DNA of 64,000 bases, from the NCBI GenBank assembly GCA_032622095.1, contig CP136067.1, positions 40,839,549 through 40,903,548 of the forward strand. Reading direction: 5' to 3'. The stretch is from Siphonodentalium dalli (lineage: Eukaryota; Mollusca; Scaphopoda; Gadilida; Siphonodentaliidae). Position numbers and translations under genes: made by a program. Shown piece by piece: positions 35,886 through 48,400 of the stretch (positions within the stretch are counted from its first letter, which is position 1; every line of letters begins with the position of its first letter). The notes beneath the pieces were generated by a model. That model saw only the letters and a list, made by a program, of their open reading frames with translations. It was not told where the DNA came from and searched no databases.

Positions 35886-38050
35886 TGTTTACGAGGAAGA
35901 CAATGGTGCGGGTTAGAATTCTCTAAATTTACGTCGTTGTTGTCAGGGTTGTAAAGGGGGAGGGCAGCATTTCTTTTTGACGATTTCCACCAAACTTAAA
36001 AATAACCATCTCCATGATATGAGGAATCTAATGGTTTGGTTTAAAGATGTCAAAACTGGCGCCGTTCGAGTCAGGGGTGCACGGAGTGGGTTAGGGGCAC
36101 AAAATTGATAAACATATGTTTAGCTCCACTAAATTTTCTTCTCCATGCTACAAGGAATTTAATCGTGTGATTTAAAGATGCCAAATTGGTGCCGTTTGGA
36201 TGAGAGATGGGGGCACTACATTTGATAACAATTTGTTTAACCGCCGATTAACACCACCAAATTTATACGTAATCATCTCCGTCATATCAGGAGTCCAATG
36301 GTGTGGCTTAAAGCTGACAAAGGTGGCGTCATCCCAGTCATGAATGCACTGAATTGAAAGAGGTCGATTTGCACCAAATTGTTACACATTCTTCTCCATG
36401 ATACGAGAATCTAGTCGTGTGACCCAAAGACGCCAAATTGGTCAGATATTGAAGGAGGGCCACTAAATTTGATAAGAATTTGTTTAGTCGTCGATTACCA
36501 CCAAACTTATAAATAATCATCTCCATGATATCCGGAGTTTAATTGTGTGGTTTAAAGATACCAAAATTAACACAGCTTGAGCCGGGGATAGGGGTGGTAG
36601 GGTTACAAAAACTATTTAAAATATGATAAGTGATATGATATAAGGAATCAAATCATGTGGGTGAAACACGCCAACTTTGGTGCCTATATTTGCGAATGTC
36701 TTTGTCTGACTGTGTTCTATATAACTTCACAGGGGAGCATCTAGATAGCACCAATGGGGTCTAAAATGGGTAACTTTTACGAGGAATATATTGGTGTCGG
36801 TTAGAATTTTCAGAAGTGCAAGCACGGGGAGATGGGCACAAATTGATACATATTCTTTTCCATGATATGAGGAATCTATAATCATGTGATTTAAAGACGC
36901 CAATTTGGTGCCGTTTGAATGAGAGATGGGGGGCACTAAATTTGATAAGAATTTCTTTAGTTGTCGATTATTACCAAACTTACAAATAATGATATTCTTC
37001 ATTACCTCCTTGTGATGGAATATGTATAAATTGTTATAAATGACGTCGTTCGAGTCATGACCGAATGCATACACGTTCTTCTCCAGCGATATGAGGAATG
37101 AAATAATCTGGGTAAACGACGGCACACTTGGTGCCGTTTGGATCAGGGGTGGAGAGTGGAGGGTCACTAATTTTGAGAAGAATGTTTTAGTCGCCGATAT
37201 CCACGAAAGTTATATAAAGTAATTCCCCATAACACCCTAAAGATATTTTGGCGATCATATTTAAAAACCTCGACAAATGCTGACCGAATTAAGTAACTTG
37301 AACAATTATATCTACTCTACTGTCATATTTATATGGGGATTGGAATCAGGGTGTTCATATAGTGAGCTAGCAAAATATGGCTACATATAAGAAAGTAATA
37401 GAAATATATTTATCATTCTACTTATTATTGCAAAATGCGGGACCTTGAACTGTTATAGGATGGCATGTTGGAATGGCTCATGCATTATACCATAATTGAA
37501 TGGGAGAGGGGGGTACCCATAAGTGAGTCAGCACTTGTCCTCCAATCCCATTGTCTGTATATAAAATGTTTGTGTCATATATAATATGTTACATAAATTA
37601 GACCAATAAATATGTTTAAACTAATCAGTCCCATTCAAGATATTTTCGACACAAAAGAGACAATGTGTCAAGAGACATGGACGTGTTTAGAAGGCCTGTT
37701 CAAAAATAGTAGTGCAGTCAAACATAGTTTCTTCGGAGATAACAGAAAACACAGTCATTAGCACATTGCTTTTGATGATCCTCCAATACTGGCATTCGCC
37801 AAGGGTGCATATGCACGATACAGAAGATCTCTTTAATTTTCTTTAGAACAGACTCATAGCCTAACATAAACAGCTTAAAATCGCGCTCTCTGTTCGACAC
37901 ATGTATAGCTGATATATAGCAACATTTACTTTAGACAGAGAATAGTTAGCCAGTATAGCACATTAACAGCCAGTATAGCACATTAACAGTGAGGCACCTG
38001 AACATGTCTTTAAAGGGGTACTGTACGCCATTTTTAATAAATTCACGATA
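35886..38050 (+). repeat. R family copy 3, right part
   Basis: It resumes with TGTTTACGAGGAAGA after the nested insertions. Alternating ~140-bp units follow, then a second head near 36690 (TATTTGCGAATGTCTTTGTC) and the tail to about 38050. Tail similarity to 23160-23940 is high. A small tandem duplication, GCCAGTATAGCACATTAACA, lies near 37953-37992. Confidence 0.85.
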
Positions 38051-40025
38051 ATATAATAGTATAATTAGTATGACACAAATGTGTTATATAGACCATACAT
38101 AACACAGTCAAACAAACACCATATTGTGTAATTACCTTGCAATGGGGTGAATGAGGTGAATACAACCCAAAAGGAAAACAAAAGTGCAAACACTGGAAAA
38201 TAATTTTTTTCTCGACCTACATGTACGAGTCACCCCGGTCCTGTGTAAGGAATTTGTTTGCAGACCCACTTGTCCTTTTCATTTCTGTTCGTTAACTTGA
38301 TAAATTATCTCTTAAATACATATACTTGAGACATTGATTCTATTTTTATGGAAATAATAATAACGCATCACGTTCGAAAATAGTTTCATATAGTTGTGGA
38401 TTGTTGTTGTTGCTGCTGAAAATGTTGATAGGAAGAGATAGATCATCAGTAATGATAATGCTAATATACGGTATAAGTGTACCAACGGACTGCACGGGTG
38501 TCACTAATTACGGTCCGGGACCATGCACCAGAGACCGCCCTTGTGCGCCCGGGACAACCGAGACCGCCCGGGTAGCGATTAAGTTATATACAGGCCTATA
38601 TAAGAATGCTGAAGTGCTTGGTGACTACCATTCAAAGTGTGTATTTGTCTGTTCGCATCGAATGGTATGGGTGTATGGTACCACAGCTAATTATCTACCA
38701 CAGCTAAGCATAATGTTCTTAATGACAATGCATTGTACATGTTGGCAAGAACATGTCAAGTGCATTTACATATTAGGCTAAATATCTTAGGAACTAGATT
38801 GGATGTTGCTTAACTTTAATCGCCCAATGAAAATCTAAATGCACATGACCATGCAATGTCACTTACGTTAATTTACGTAGATAACCAGTTGACCGCTGCA
38901 GACCGATATATCGGTACCGACGTCGCAACATGGGAAAATCAGCGATGAGCAACGTCGTTTATTTTTTTAATTAGCAGCATGAGGGTTAATGGCTGTGCAA
39001 TTAATATCACCCAATTTCGCAGTCATAGATTTTGGAGTAATCTCTTATAATATGCACATATAAGCGGGGTTGTGTATGATTCATTACGTCGCGCGGGTAC
39101 CTTTATCATGATTAAGACATTAGCCCCTTCGGTAGATAGGAGTGCTGGACCTGCACTAAAAACGACAATTAACTGGCTGTAATCTGTACGCGGTAATTGG
39201 GGAAACACAGGCATGGCTGTAATCAACACGATTAGGAGTGCTGCAGTTTCGCAATGGTCAGCAATGCTCTCTAGATGTATAGTTGTGTAATTGCACAATC
39301 CGATTGCATTATTCATTACGTGTCACCTTATTTGGTTCGCGGCGGAGGGAAACGTGCATGATTTCAAAATGGAGGTTACTAGCCTGATATTAGGAAAACC
39401 GCCGGTTTAGTGACCTGGTATGGTCTCATAAGAGGTGGGTAATTATGGTTGCTGATTGGTCGATTTGAATTTGAGATATTGTCAAATACATTAATGGTGG
39501 AGAACCATGTAAACCCAATGCCACATCGGTTGGAGTTATATATGGATACATTGAATGAGGCGGTCACATGTTGTATGATTTTGTAAAACCACAGCATGTT
39601 CTTCAGAAAAGCAGCACATTATCTGCTTATAATATAACTTTTTTGTTAGGTAGATATTCCACTTAGAATCGAAAATGTGCTGAAAATGAGGCTATTCTAA
39701 GCATATTATGTGTGGACAATGACACAAATAAGCCAACTCATGACTGTTTATGTGTACGCTCTTTAACATGTGTTTTTACTGTGGCCCGTACCATAAACGA
39801 ATGACAGGTAAGAGTCCATTATCTGCTTATTTCAGAATCAAATAATCACATTATTTCACATTTCAAATTATATGTGCGTATCTCCGCAAGGATATGTTGG
39901 ACAAGCAAATGTTATTTTATTTCCAAATAAGTCTTCAGGAATTACAGCTGAATTGTAAATTTTAGGGGAGCTTATAGGTGTTATCCAACCAGCATAAATA
40001 GATTATAGTTAATTGTTCTTTGTAG

Positions 40026-40081
40026 CGTACGGTTTGTCTCCTCGAGTGAGATGCATCTAACGAGGGGAGAACACCCGTACG
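40026..40081. other. imperfect palindrome
   Basis: CGTACGGTTTGTCTCCTCG pairs imperfectly with CGAGGGGAGAACACCCGTACG around a 16-17-base loop. Its role is unknown. Confidence 0.5.
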
Positions 40082-40240
40082 CAACGCAGAACAGTTGACT
40101 GTTGTGTTTATTGTATTTTCAACGAAACAGATGGTTAGAACTAATACGTTCTTAACGTTACAATATCAGCGAGCCATTTCTGCTCAATAGCGCACAAGTA
40201 TACTGAATGACGCACAAATTCACAGTCTTGGCGAGGTGCT

Positions 40241-40313
40241 GAGAGAAGGATAACATCTTGAGAGTAGGATAACATCTTGAGAGTAGGATAACATCTTGAG
40301 AGTAGGATAACAC
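40241..40313 (+). repeat. 19-bp minisatellite
   Basis: About 3.5 copies of GGATAACATCTTGAGAGTA lie in tandem; the second and third are identical. Confidence 0.9.
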
Positions 40314-43300
40314 GTTCGGTCTTCTGGGAGTGGGGATATGATTTATATGTTGACGTAAATGTTGATGAAAATATAATAAATACTAATATTTGCAAAATAC
40401 GTTTTTCTCAGTTTAGAACAGATAGCTTCCACAGATTATACTCTAACGTTATGTTTTCTGCGAGGAATACCGACGTGAGTAATACATTCAAATTCATCCG
40501 TTCGATGTGAACCAAGAAACCAGTCTTTTTTGGGCTTCAATTCCGCATTTTTTCAATAATTGAACACAAGGACCTGTGTTTTAGTCGGGTTATAGTTGTA
40601 ACACCACTGTGCACTACACTCTTAACTGTTGATTTCACATTAAACCAAAGTGGGTTTTGAACCTTTTCACAGATATGGAACCCATTTTGATTCTGATCAA
40701 AACCAACGAAAAGTGTGTTTTACCAAAACCAAATCGTCAATACCAAGTTTGGTATTCACAACAACCATTTTGGTTTTGATAGATTGGTTTTGACCAAAAC
40801 CAGATCAAGCAGTTCTGGTTTTGAGTAAAATATAGATAATTTATTACGATTTACTACAGCAATAGTAAACAATCCTTATTTGGTATGTGATATTTTGTTA
40901 TTTGGTTTGGTATGACGTAATTATTCATTCTAGGAGAACTCGATTAATAATTTATTTAATATCTTGTGTGTATAGCTTTCAGGATATCGATTGGTTGGGA
41001 GATCACATTCTTCTCTGCAATTGTCTCTGGGAGCAATTTGGTGACCTACACATCTAAAGCTGAATCAATGCCATCTAGCAACAATTTTTAAAGTTTTTCA
41101 AGGTCTCCGTTATAAAATTCAGTTATATTGGTCAGCAACTATTACAAGTGGTGTCAATATATCATCGGAATACATGACTATGCAACCCCGTATATCCTGG
41201 TTTTCAAGGGCCCAATTTGAACTCAGTGAGCAAAATAACATGGGGTTTATAACCGCTTGTTGAAATATATGACCCCATGATTATAACCTGCGAATATATA
41301 CACTTCTGAGTAGACTTTCATTATACTGACCCGCGGAAATGATAAAAGCAACATATCTTGAGTATATACAATTATTAAAGATGCCTGCAAATTTGGGGCG
41401 AATGACGGTAGGGTTTACCTGGAGGTTACCTAAAATGAAAATGTTGCGAACGAAAAACATGTTGTGCCGTTTTGTGTCGATCCCGCTATCACTGGTTCTC
41501 ACCAAACATGAGATGTTCAAAATTATTAGTTCAATGAGTTGTCCATTATTGGGTAATAATACCAGTTGAGTTGTAGTGCTTATAATAGTTTGTGTAACTC
41601 TTCTGGTAACCATGCACTAGGTTACCTATTAAAGCACAAACCGAGGGAACGAAAAATAGGTTACGAAAAATATATATACCTGTTTTTCTGGTGAAAAAAA
41701 GAGCGGCTGGTAGCTTTTCTTTTCATTTTATTCTATTTATTCATTTTATTTTCAACTTTCCTCGAAATAAATATGATTATACAAACCCCGGTCTGATTAT
41801 CCTTGTTTGTAATGGACTATAAAAATAATAAAACTAAGTAGATAATATTTGAATATAGTTTAATTTATTGTTTTAGTGAAAAACGTTATATTTTAATCCG
41901 ATAGTTATCCAAATGTACATGTAGTGGCCAAGGACTCGTGATTCTCGGTGTACATGTAATGTTTTGTTTGCTGAACCGTTAACAAAACGACATTGTCACC
42001 ACCGGAATGCAGTACAGCGACTACTCTCGGGGTCCAAATAAGCATACGGTGTGGAATAAAAGTGCATTTCCAGTGCCATATTAATTGAACTTATGCGCCT
42101 TAGTCGTCTTCGCCCCATACTTAACAAGAAAACCATAGTCAGAAATGGTAACGGCTCAATATCATATATTATATACCTATGATTGTAATTATAGAATAAA
42201 AAATATATTGGTTTCGCGAATGACCAACTCAGAATTCAGTTAAAATAACAATAACAACCAGCACCTAATTAACGAACCGGCTGCCGACTTGGTCGTCTCT
42301 GACCACAATCCCCAGTGGGCTGCAGAACGAAAAATATCTGACATAATAATGTAAAGGACAATAAACGAAATTGAAATTCCCAACTACACCTTTTACCGGA
42401 CTCGGCCTCCTGGTCGCGCAGTTCGACTTTTTAAACCGGAAACCGGAAAAACCAATTATCTATAAATAAAATGCCCACAGACTCACAGCTATCTAGAAAG
42501 TGTAGGACAGTATACACGCCTGCGCGCGTTACCAATGCCTGCGGCCAAAAAGGTTGCTTCAAGTAACATTGTGTATTGGATAGATCATCTCAACAAGTGT
42601 CTTCATAATTAAGACGGTCAGTGTGCGTCTTGTTTGTGAGTGATAAACTCTACTCGCGAGCGCGGTGATAATAACCCGATTTTCATGCAGGGTTTACCTC
42701 CCTTGATGAATATGTAAGACCGCTGCTACCGGCGACATTTTACCCACATTTTGGTGCACTTTAAGATATATACTATGCGAGCAGAGCAACATGCTGTCCT
42801 TGTTAAAATTTTAGCTTGCGAAAATCGTCAACAAAACTACCGCTCTGATCTTCCATTCTGTAATTAAGTTTTTCGTGCTGGAATTGTTGTCAAAGCACAT
42901 AGGAAATTTGACTTTCCGGCGATCGGTTTTCACAATTTTTGCTGGAAAACCCCGCGCTAAATACAGAAACCACAGACTAGTACCCAGCCGGTGACAGAGT
43001 CAGAAAGGAAGTTATATGACTGGTGCGCTCTGGTAGAGATTGCGTGAAAATAGAACACGAACACGTTTTGATGGGGTGTTGGGATACGCTTTCTCTATTT
43101 ATTATCACCCACATTGTACCTCGCACAGAAACACGTGCTTTCGGCTGATGACCGAGATCTCCCACTGTCTAAAAGTATCTCGGTCGCTGGTTGGCTTTTA
43201 TTTACAATACAGACAGATACAGAGAGGTACATTTTATCTGACGGGTGGTAATTTCTCATCTTTGACAATGGTGGATGTGAATTGTGTTTTGAGAGACTAA

Positions 43301-43436
43301 AAGTATATGTATAATCTACTAGTGGCGGCGCAAAAATTCTTATTTATAATAACTAAATAAGCGTACATGTAGTACGAATAAGCACCGTACAATGGACATT
43401 TTACGGACATTAAATGCCGTACATGTGCGCTTATTT

Positions 43437-45507
43437 GGGATCTACTAAAAGACGGGACGGGACGATTTTCCGGGACGGGATGGAACGATTTGTCTAAAAG
43501 ACGGGACGGGACGGAACGAATATTTAAAAGTCATTTTATTCGGAAATGAAAGAGTTTAGAGGCACAAACATGGTCTCAACTTGTTTATTGGTATCTACTC
43601 TATACGAATGTGATGTTTTCCCGATAAAATTGAGCGTATGCTGAACGGTGGGCGTTCGAATAACGAAGCGTCGAAATTAGGGAAATTTATCACTTCTGGG
43701 ACGATAATCTAAACACTAAAAGTCATATTTCGTTTACATTTTCATGTTTGGGTGACGGATTATTGCAGAAAATGTTTGTCTAATATATACTAAATAGTAA
43801 AATAGAAGTTCGAACTTGTTTTCTGATGGTAAAAGTGATGTTTTTATCCACGGGACGATGACACCTCCATTCTTGAAAAATCTCCATTCCGCCGAACGAA
43901 AATCGTCGAAAATCTTAACAGAAAAACTAGCATTATGTTCACATTTTCATGTTTGGGTGACGGATTTTTGCAGAAAATGTTTGTCTAATATATACTAAAT
44001 AGTAAAATAGAAGTTTGAACTTGTTTTCTGAATGCAGATTTTTCAAGAATGGAGGTGTCATCGTCCCGTCGATAAAAACACTACTTTTACCATCAGAAAA
44101 CAAGTTCAAACCTCTATTTTACTATTTAGTATATATTAGACTAACATTTTCTGCAAAAATCCGTCACCCAAACATGAAAATGTGAACATAATGCTAGTTT
44201 TTCTGTTAAGATTTTCGACGATTTTCGTTCGGCGGAATGGAGATTTTTCAAGAATGGAGGTGTCATCGTCCCGTGGATAAAAACATCACTTTTACCATCA
44301 GAAAACAAGTTCAAACTTCTATTTTACTATTTAGTATATATTAGACTAACATTTTCTGCAAAAATCCGTCACCCAAACATGAAAATGTGAACATAATGCT
44401 TGTTTTTCTGTTAAGATTTTCGACGATTTTCGTTCGGCGGAATGGAGATTTTTCAAGAATGGAGGTGTCATCGTCCCGTGGATAAAAACATCACTTTTAC
44501 CATCAGAAAACAAGTTCAAACTTCTATTTTACTATTTAGTATATATTAGACTAACATTTTCTGCAAAAATCCGTCACCCAAACATGAAAATGTGAACATA
44601 ATGCTTGTTTTTCTGTTAAGATTTTCGAAGATTTTCGTTCGGCGGAATGGAGATTTTTCAAGAATGGAGGTGTCATCGTCCCGTCGATAAAAACACTACT
44701 TTTACCATCAGAAAACAAGTTCAAACTTCTATTTTACTATTTAGTATATATTAGACTAACATTTTCTGCAAAAATCCGTCACCCAAACATGAAAATGTGA
44801 ACATAATGCTAGTTTTTCTGTTAAGATTTTCGAAGATTTTCGTTCGGCGGAATGCAGATTTTTCAAGAATGGAGGTGTCATCGTCCCGTCGATAAAAACA
44901 CTACTTTTACCATCAGAAAACAAGTTCAAACTTCTATTTTACTATTTAGTATATATTAGACAAACATTTTCTGCAAAAATCCGTCACCCAAACATGAAAA
45001 TGTGAACATAATGCTAGTTTTTCTGTTAAGATTTTCGACGATTTTCGTTCGGCGGAATGGAGATTTTTCAAGAATGGAGGTGTCATCGTCCCGTGGATAA
45101 AAACATCACTTTTACCATCAGAAAACAAGTTCAAACTTCTATTTTACTATTTAGTATATATTAGACAAACATTTTCTGCAATAATCCGTCACCCAAACAT
45201 GAAAATGTAAACGAAATATGACTTTTAGTGTTTAGATTATCGTCCCAGAAGTGATAAATTTCCCTAATTTCGACGCTTCGTTATTCGAACGCCCACCGTT
45301 CAGCATACGCTCAATTTTATCGGGAAAACATCACATTCGTATAGAGTAGATACCAATAAACAAGTTGAGACCATGTTTGTGCCTCTAAACTCTTTCATTT
45401 CCGAATAAAATGACTTTTAAATATTCGTTCCGTCCCGTCCCGTCTTTTAGACAAATCGTTCCGTCCCGTCCCGGAAAATCGTCCCGTCCCGTCTTTTAGT
45501 AGATCCC
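43437..45507. mobile_element. Foldback DNA element with 595-bp inverted arms
   Basis: The element is bounded by GGGATCTACTAAAAGACG and its reverse complement and flanked by GCTTATTT (43429-43436 and 45508-45515). The boundary is ambiguous, and a 10-bp CGCTTATTTG duplication fits if the ends start GGATC. The arms 43437-44031 and 44913-45507 are equal in length and near-identical. Subterminal GACGGGACGGGACG repeats occur in both arms. The 881-bp middle is built from 205-bp tandem units. An 8-10-bp duplication plus long inverted arms fits a foldback, MULE-like or P-like non-autonomous element. The identical 60-codon frames at 43816-43998 (+) and 45134-44946 (-) are mirror copies of arm sequence, not evidence of a gene. 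Confidence 0.9.
44032..45056. repeat. 205-bp tandem repeat, five units
   Basis: Units start at 44032, 44237, 44442, 44647 and 44852, exactly 205 bp apart; a partial sixth starts at 45057 in the right arm. Each starts AATG(C/G)AGATTTTTCAAG and ends TCGTTCGGCGG. The left arm carries one unit in inverse orientation (about 43820-44031). Units differ at few sites, for example GATTTTCGACGA versus GATTTTCGAAGA. Confidence 0.95.
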
Positions 45508-45515
45508 GCTTATTT

Positions 45516-46504
45516 GGATGACGAGATCATCGCGTTAACGCTCTCCTCGTGTCCGAGTCTCATAAACACAGCTTCCTTTTGGAATATTACACATTTGTAT
45601 CTTTTTATTGAGAAAACAACAGCACAAACACGACCAGAAGTTTATATCTGCTGTGACCTACTTGAAGTGTGGTATAATTTCCGGTTGAAAATTACACGCG
45701 ATGTCCATAATTCAACGTCTTTGATTGGCTAGTCGCAACTGATCACGAACATGACAGCTGCTATAGTTGCACGTGAGATCAATATATTCTAACGCGGTGA
45801 CACGATCCCTTGTAAGTTTTAATTTCCGTGTTTCAGTTCTAAGCAAATGTCCAAAATTACTGAATATTAGCAGCTTGTATGGTTTATGTCAATACAGTCC
45901 TACCCGAAGAAATTATGGCGCAGACCGACATATCATGTTAAATAGTAGAAAGTATCGAACAATTTTCCCATGTATATTTTAGGTATACTTATAGGCGTGG
46001 TCACTCGACGCTGCTGTCATTCCTGTAGCGGGAAAGTAGTCAAGAAATTTAGGTTATCGAGAAATAACTAATGACAAAGTTTGTGGCAACGAAATGTTTT
46101 ACAGTATTCCTTGGATCGACAATTATTGAAAAATATTCTGAAAATCATATTTAGACTAAACTATTTGAACTTACTCAAAAATTAGCGATGTTTGTTGATA
46201 AATTACTGTAACAGTTTTGTTTACATACCATATTTTTACTACGCGAAATTTCGTTGTTATGTAAATATTAATAATCTTTTGTACATGAATAATTTTCGTT
46301 ATTCTGTCCATCTTTTGTATATAATTTCGTTTTCTCAATATCCATTCCTATTATTTAATTGGATCAGAGAATAAAGCAATTCAATAATGCATATGAGAAC
46401 AAAGTTGATCTATTTATCCGTGTTCTTCTTAGTGGTGATATTTTCATGACTTTTATAATTCTTGCACATTTACCCACTGTGAAGACCTTGTGTCCATTTA
46501 ACAT
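45516..46504. other. unassigned stretch
   Basis: AT-rich, with no recognised gene or repeat. Open frames are up to about 72 codons and have no domain. Confidence 0.4.
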
Positions 46505-46512
46505 ATTTAGGT

Positions 46513-46525
46513 CCAAGATGGCGCC
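46513..46525 (+). promoter_or_regulatory. YY1-like site
   Basis: CCAAGATGGCGCC matches the YY1 core (AAGATGGCG). Such sites are found at the 5' ends of some LINEs and TATA-less promoters. It lies about 230 bp upstream of the short frame at 46752. Functional relevance is inferred only. Confidence 0.35.
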
Positions 46526-46751
46526 GTAAACATTAAACAAAATTTGGTGGAGAGAAATAATTAAATCTAATTAATTATTCGACGTGATCGACACTCGTTT
46601 TTTGATACACAAGATGAACAACCGACAGAAGAACCATTACAGTACTATTTAATCATTTAAAGTAAGGTTAAAAGTGAACTTTGAGGGTGAATTCCCAGCC
46701 TAAATTACAACGCCTAGTCTCTTGATATAGACAACAAACGCAGACAGTAAA

Positions 46752-46889
46752 ATGCCTGATAAAAAACGTCCCGATGATAGCATGCACGGATATTCAAAGA
46801 ACCCACCTGCTTTTAGAACCAAATCCATTTTCCATCAAAGTTGGACATCATTTGCGATTCAAATCACCCAATCGCACTGTAGACAATAA
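46752..46889 (+). pseudogene. possible LINE ORF1 start (45 codons)
   Basis: This short frame begins MPDKKRPDDSMHGYSKNP. Its highly charged start is reminiscent of LINE ORF1 N-termini, and the YY1-like site lies upstream. No homology is claimed. It stops at 46887-46889 before an (ATT)n tract, so if real it is truncated. Confidence 0.2.
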
Positions 46890-46950
46890 TCATGTTGAGA
46901 CAATTAGTCCGAACATTTTCACATCGAGGATAAATGCTTATGTCAGCCAT

Positions 46951-46972
46951 TATTATTATTATTATTATTATT
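46951..46972 (+). repeat. (ATT)n microsatellite
   Basis: About seven ATT units in tandem. Confidence 0.95.
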
Positions 46973-47195
46973 TACTTGCCTTTCTATATTATTATGTTAT
47001 AATTTGATTGTAAAATATATTGTATATGTACCCCGTATATATATCGGCAAGATACTAATATATAATATGTGTTATTTTATTATTATTATGTATATTATCA
47101 TGACCCACCCACGCGAATCTCAGATCTTATACATTTATTACATCTACATCACATGTTTATTAACTATGAAATAAAAAGATATATAGCATGTATAG

Positions 47196-47196
<1 letters not shown>

Positions 47197-47246
<50 letters not shown>
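47197..47246. repeat. (TA)n microsatellite
   Basis: About 25 uninterrupted TA units. It explains the Tyr-Ile repeat in the overlapping open frame. Confidence 0.95.
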
Positions 47247-47249
<3 letters not shown>

Positions 47250-47317
47250 TACGGACCGCGTGGGCACACCGGGCTCCGCGAAAGAACATATCACTGTGAA
47301 CCGGCACACACACCAAT

Positions 47318-47391
47318 GGGGGAATTACTAAAATACCAATATAGACTATACCAGTGGTATAGTCTATATTGGTATTTTAGTAATTTTCCCC
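47318..47391. other. near-perfect 74-bp palindrome
   Basis: The arm 47318-47353 and its complement 47355-47391 pair across a single-base spacer (TATACCA-G-TGGTATA), with one extra T in the right arm. It would extrude as a long hairpin. It may be a tiny palindromic MITE or the joined ends of an excised inverted-repeat element. Confidence 0.85.
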
Positions 47392-47393
47392 AG

Positions 47394-48400
47394 GGGCCTC
47401 TGAACCGGCCGTCTGTTCACGTTTTGTTAATTATAAACGCTCTTTATTAGAAGTCGTTGCTTTGGTTTTTATTAAAACATATATGCAAAATGTCGTTCAA
47501 CATAACGTACTTTCGAAGTTCATACGCAGTTTGTTAACTATAACAGGCGTTTAGCATATTTGTCAACATAACCAGAGTAAATGGCATTAACGTCATTTAT
47601 ATATGGCTTTTACAAGTATGTCTCAGATTAGAAATAAGTCTATTTGGAGCACGATATGAAGTCCTGTTCACATTATAGCAATATAAATAAAGAGCGTTTC
47701 GTGTTAGTATTCCATGAATGTTGGCAATCAATAAAGAGCGTTTCGTTCAGTGCTTCCAGCGTGGTGTATTGTATGTGTATGCCGTCGTGGCGACATATTC
47801 GGTTTCCTGGTATTATAGATGCTTCAAAGACATATAATGTATTAGAACCTAATATCTGCATTGAAAGGGGCGAACATATGTCTCGCGTCGCCTTAATGGC
47901 ATATTATATGGGTGAAGGTTCACATTCTGAGTTACGATGTATAAGCTCGTTACGTTTGTTTAAAATAGGCACTGGAAGCATTCAGCTATGTGTGGATGTA
48001 GTCTGATGCGAAAACACTGTTAAAAAAAAGAGAGAGGTAGTAGATGGGCGCGAAGCGCCCGAGATGTTAAAAAGCGCCCTCGTGCAATTAAGTATGCACC
48101 AGTCATTATACTGAATATCGCCCTTGGATTACAATATCATAATTATTCTTAGACACGCCCTAGTAGCTGTCACCAGACACTGTACCTGGGCATATAAGAT
48201 ACACAGAACCAACATTTTCTGCGCATAGCTGTAATAAATTGTCGAGAGCCAGTCTAATAGCGCGCGAACTTAAAATACTACTTAAGTAGGACTTAATCTT
48301 GTTTTGTGAAACGCGTTCTTGAAACGGAAAAGATACATCATAAGATCCACCTTAGATCTTAGATTAAGTCCATCTTAAGATAATCTTATGACCTTGCTTC
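47394..48400. other. unassigned stretch with small repeats
   Basis: AATAAAGAGCGTTTCGT occurs twice (about 47687 and 47731). A perfect hairpin GGGCGC-GAA-GCGCCC lies at 48046-48060. From about 48280 a CTTAAG/TTAAGA-rich segment carries GTTTTGTGAAACGCG and later GCTTCATGAAACAGGCC, a phrase typical of short dispersed repeats in molluscs. The 120-codon frame 47644-48006 has no recognisable domain and contains the short repeat, so I do not call it a gene. Confidence 0.45.

Larger units (their letters stand above)
38051..43436. other. unassigned stretch with minor repeats
   Basis: No gene is recognised with confidence. It contains a 19-bp minisatellite (40241-40313), an imperfect palindrome (40026-40081) and a GGTTTTGA/TCAAAACC-rich segment at about 40645-40830. 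A GC-richer patch at about 42300-43250 is compositionally unlike its neighbours. Within it, ATG at 42535 has a reasonable initiation context and opens a 25-codon frame; calling it an exon would be a guess. Confidence 0.4.

Noticed and set aside
43816-43998. Identical 60-62-codon proteins at 43816-43998 and 45134-44946 as a conserved gene pair
   Set aside because: They are the two inverted arms of the foldback element, so identity follows from arm identity.
47069-47299. 76-codon ORF with a Tyr-Ile repeat
   Set aside because: It is translation of the (TA)n microsatellite.
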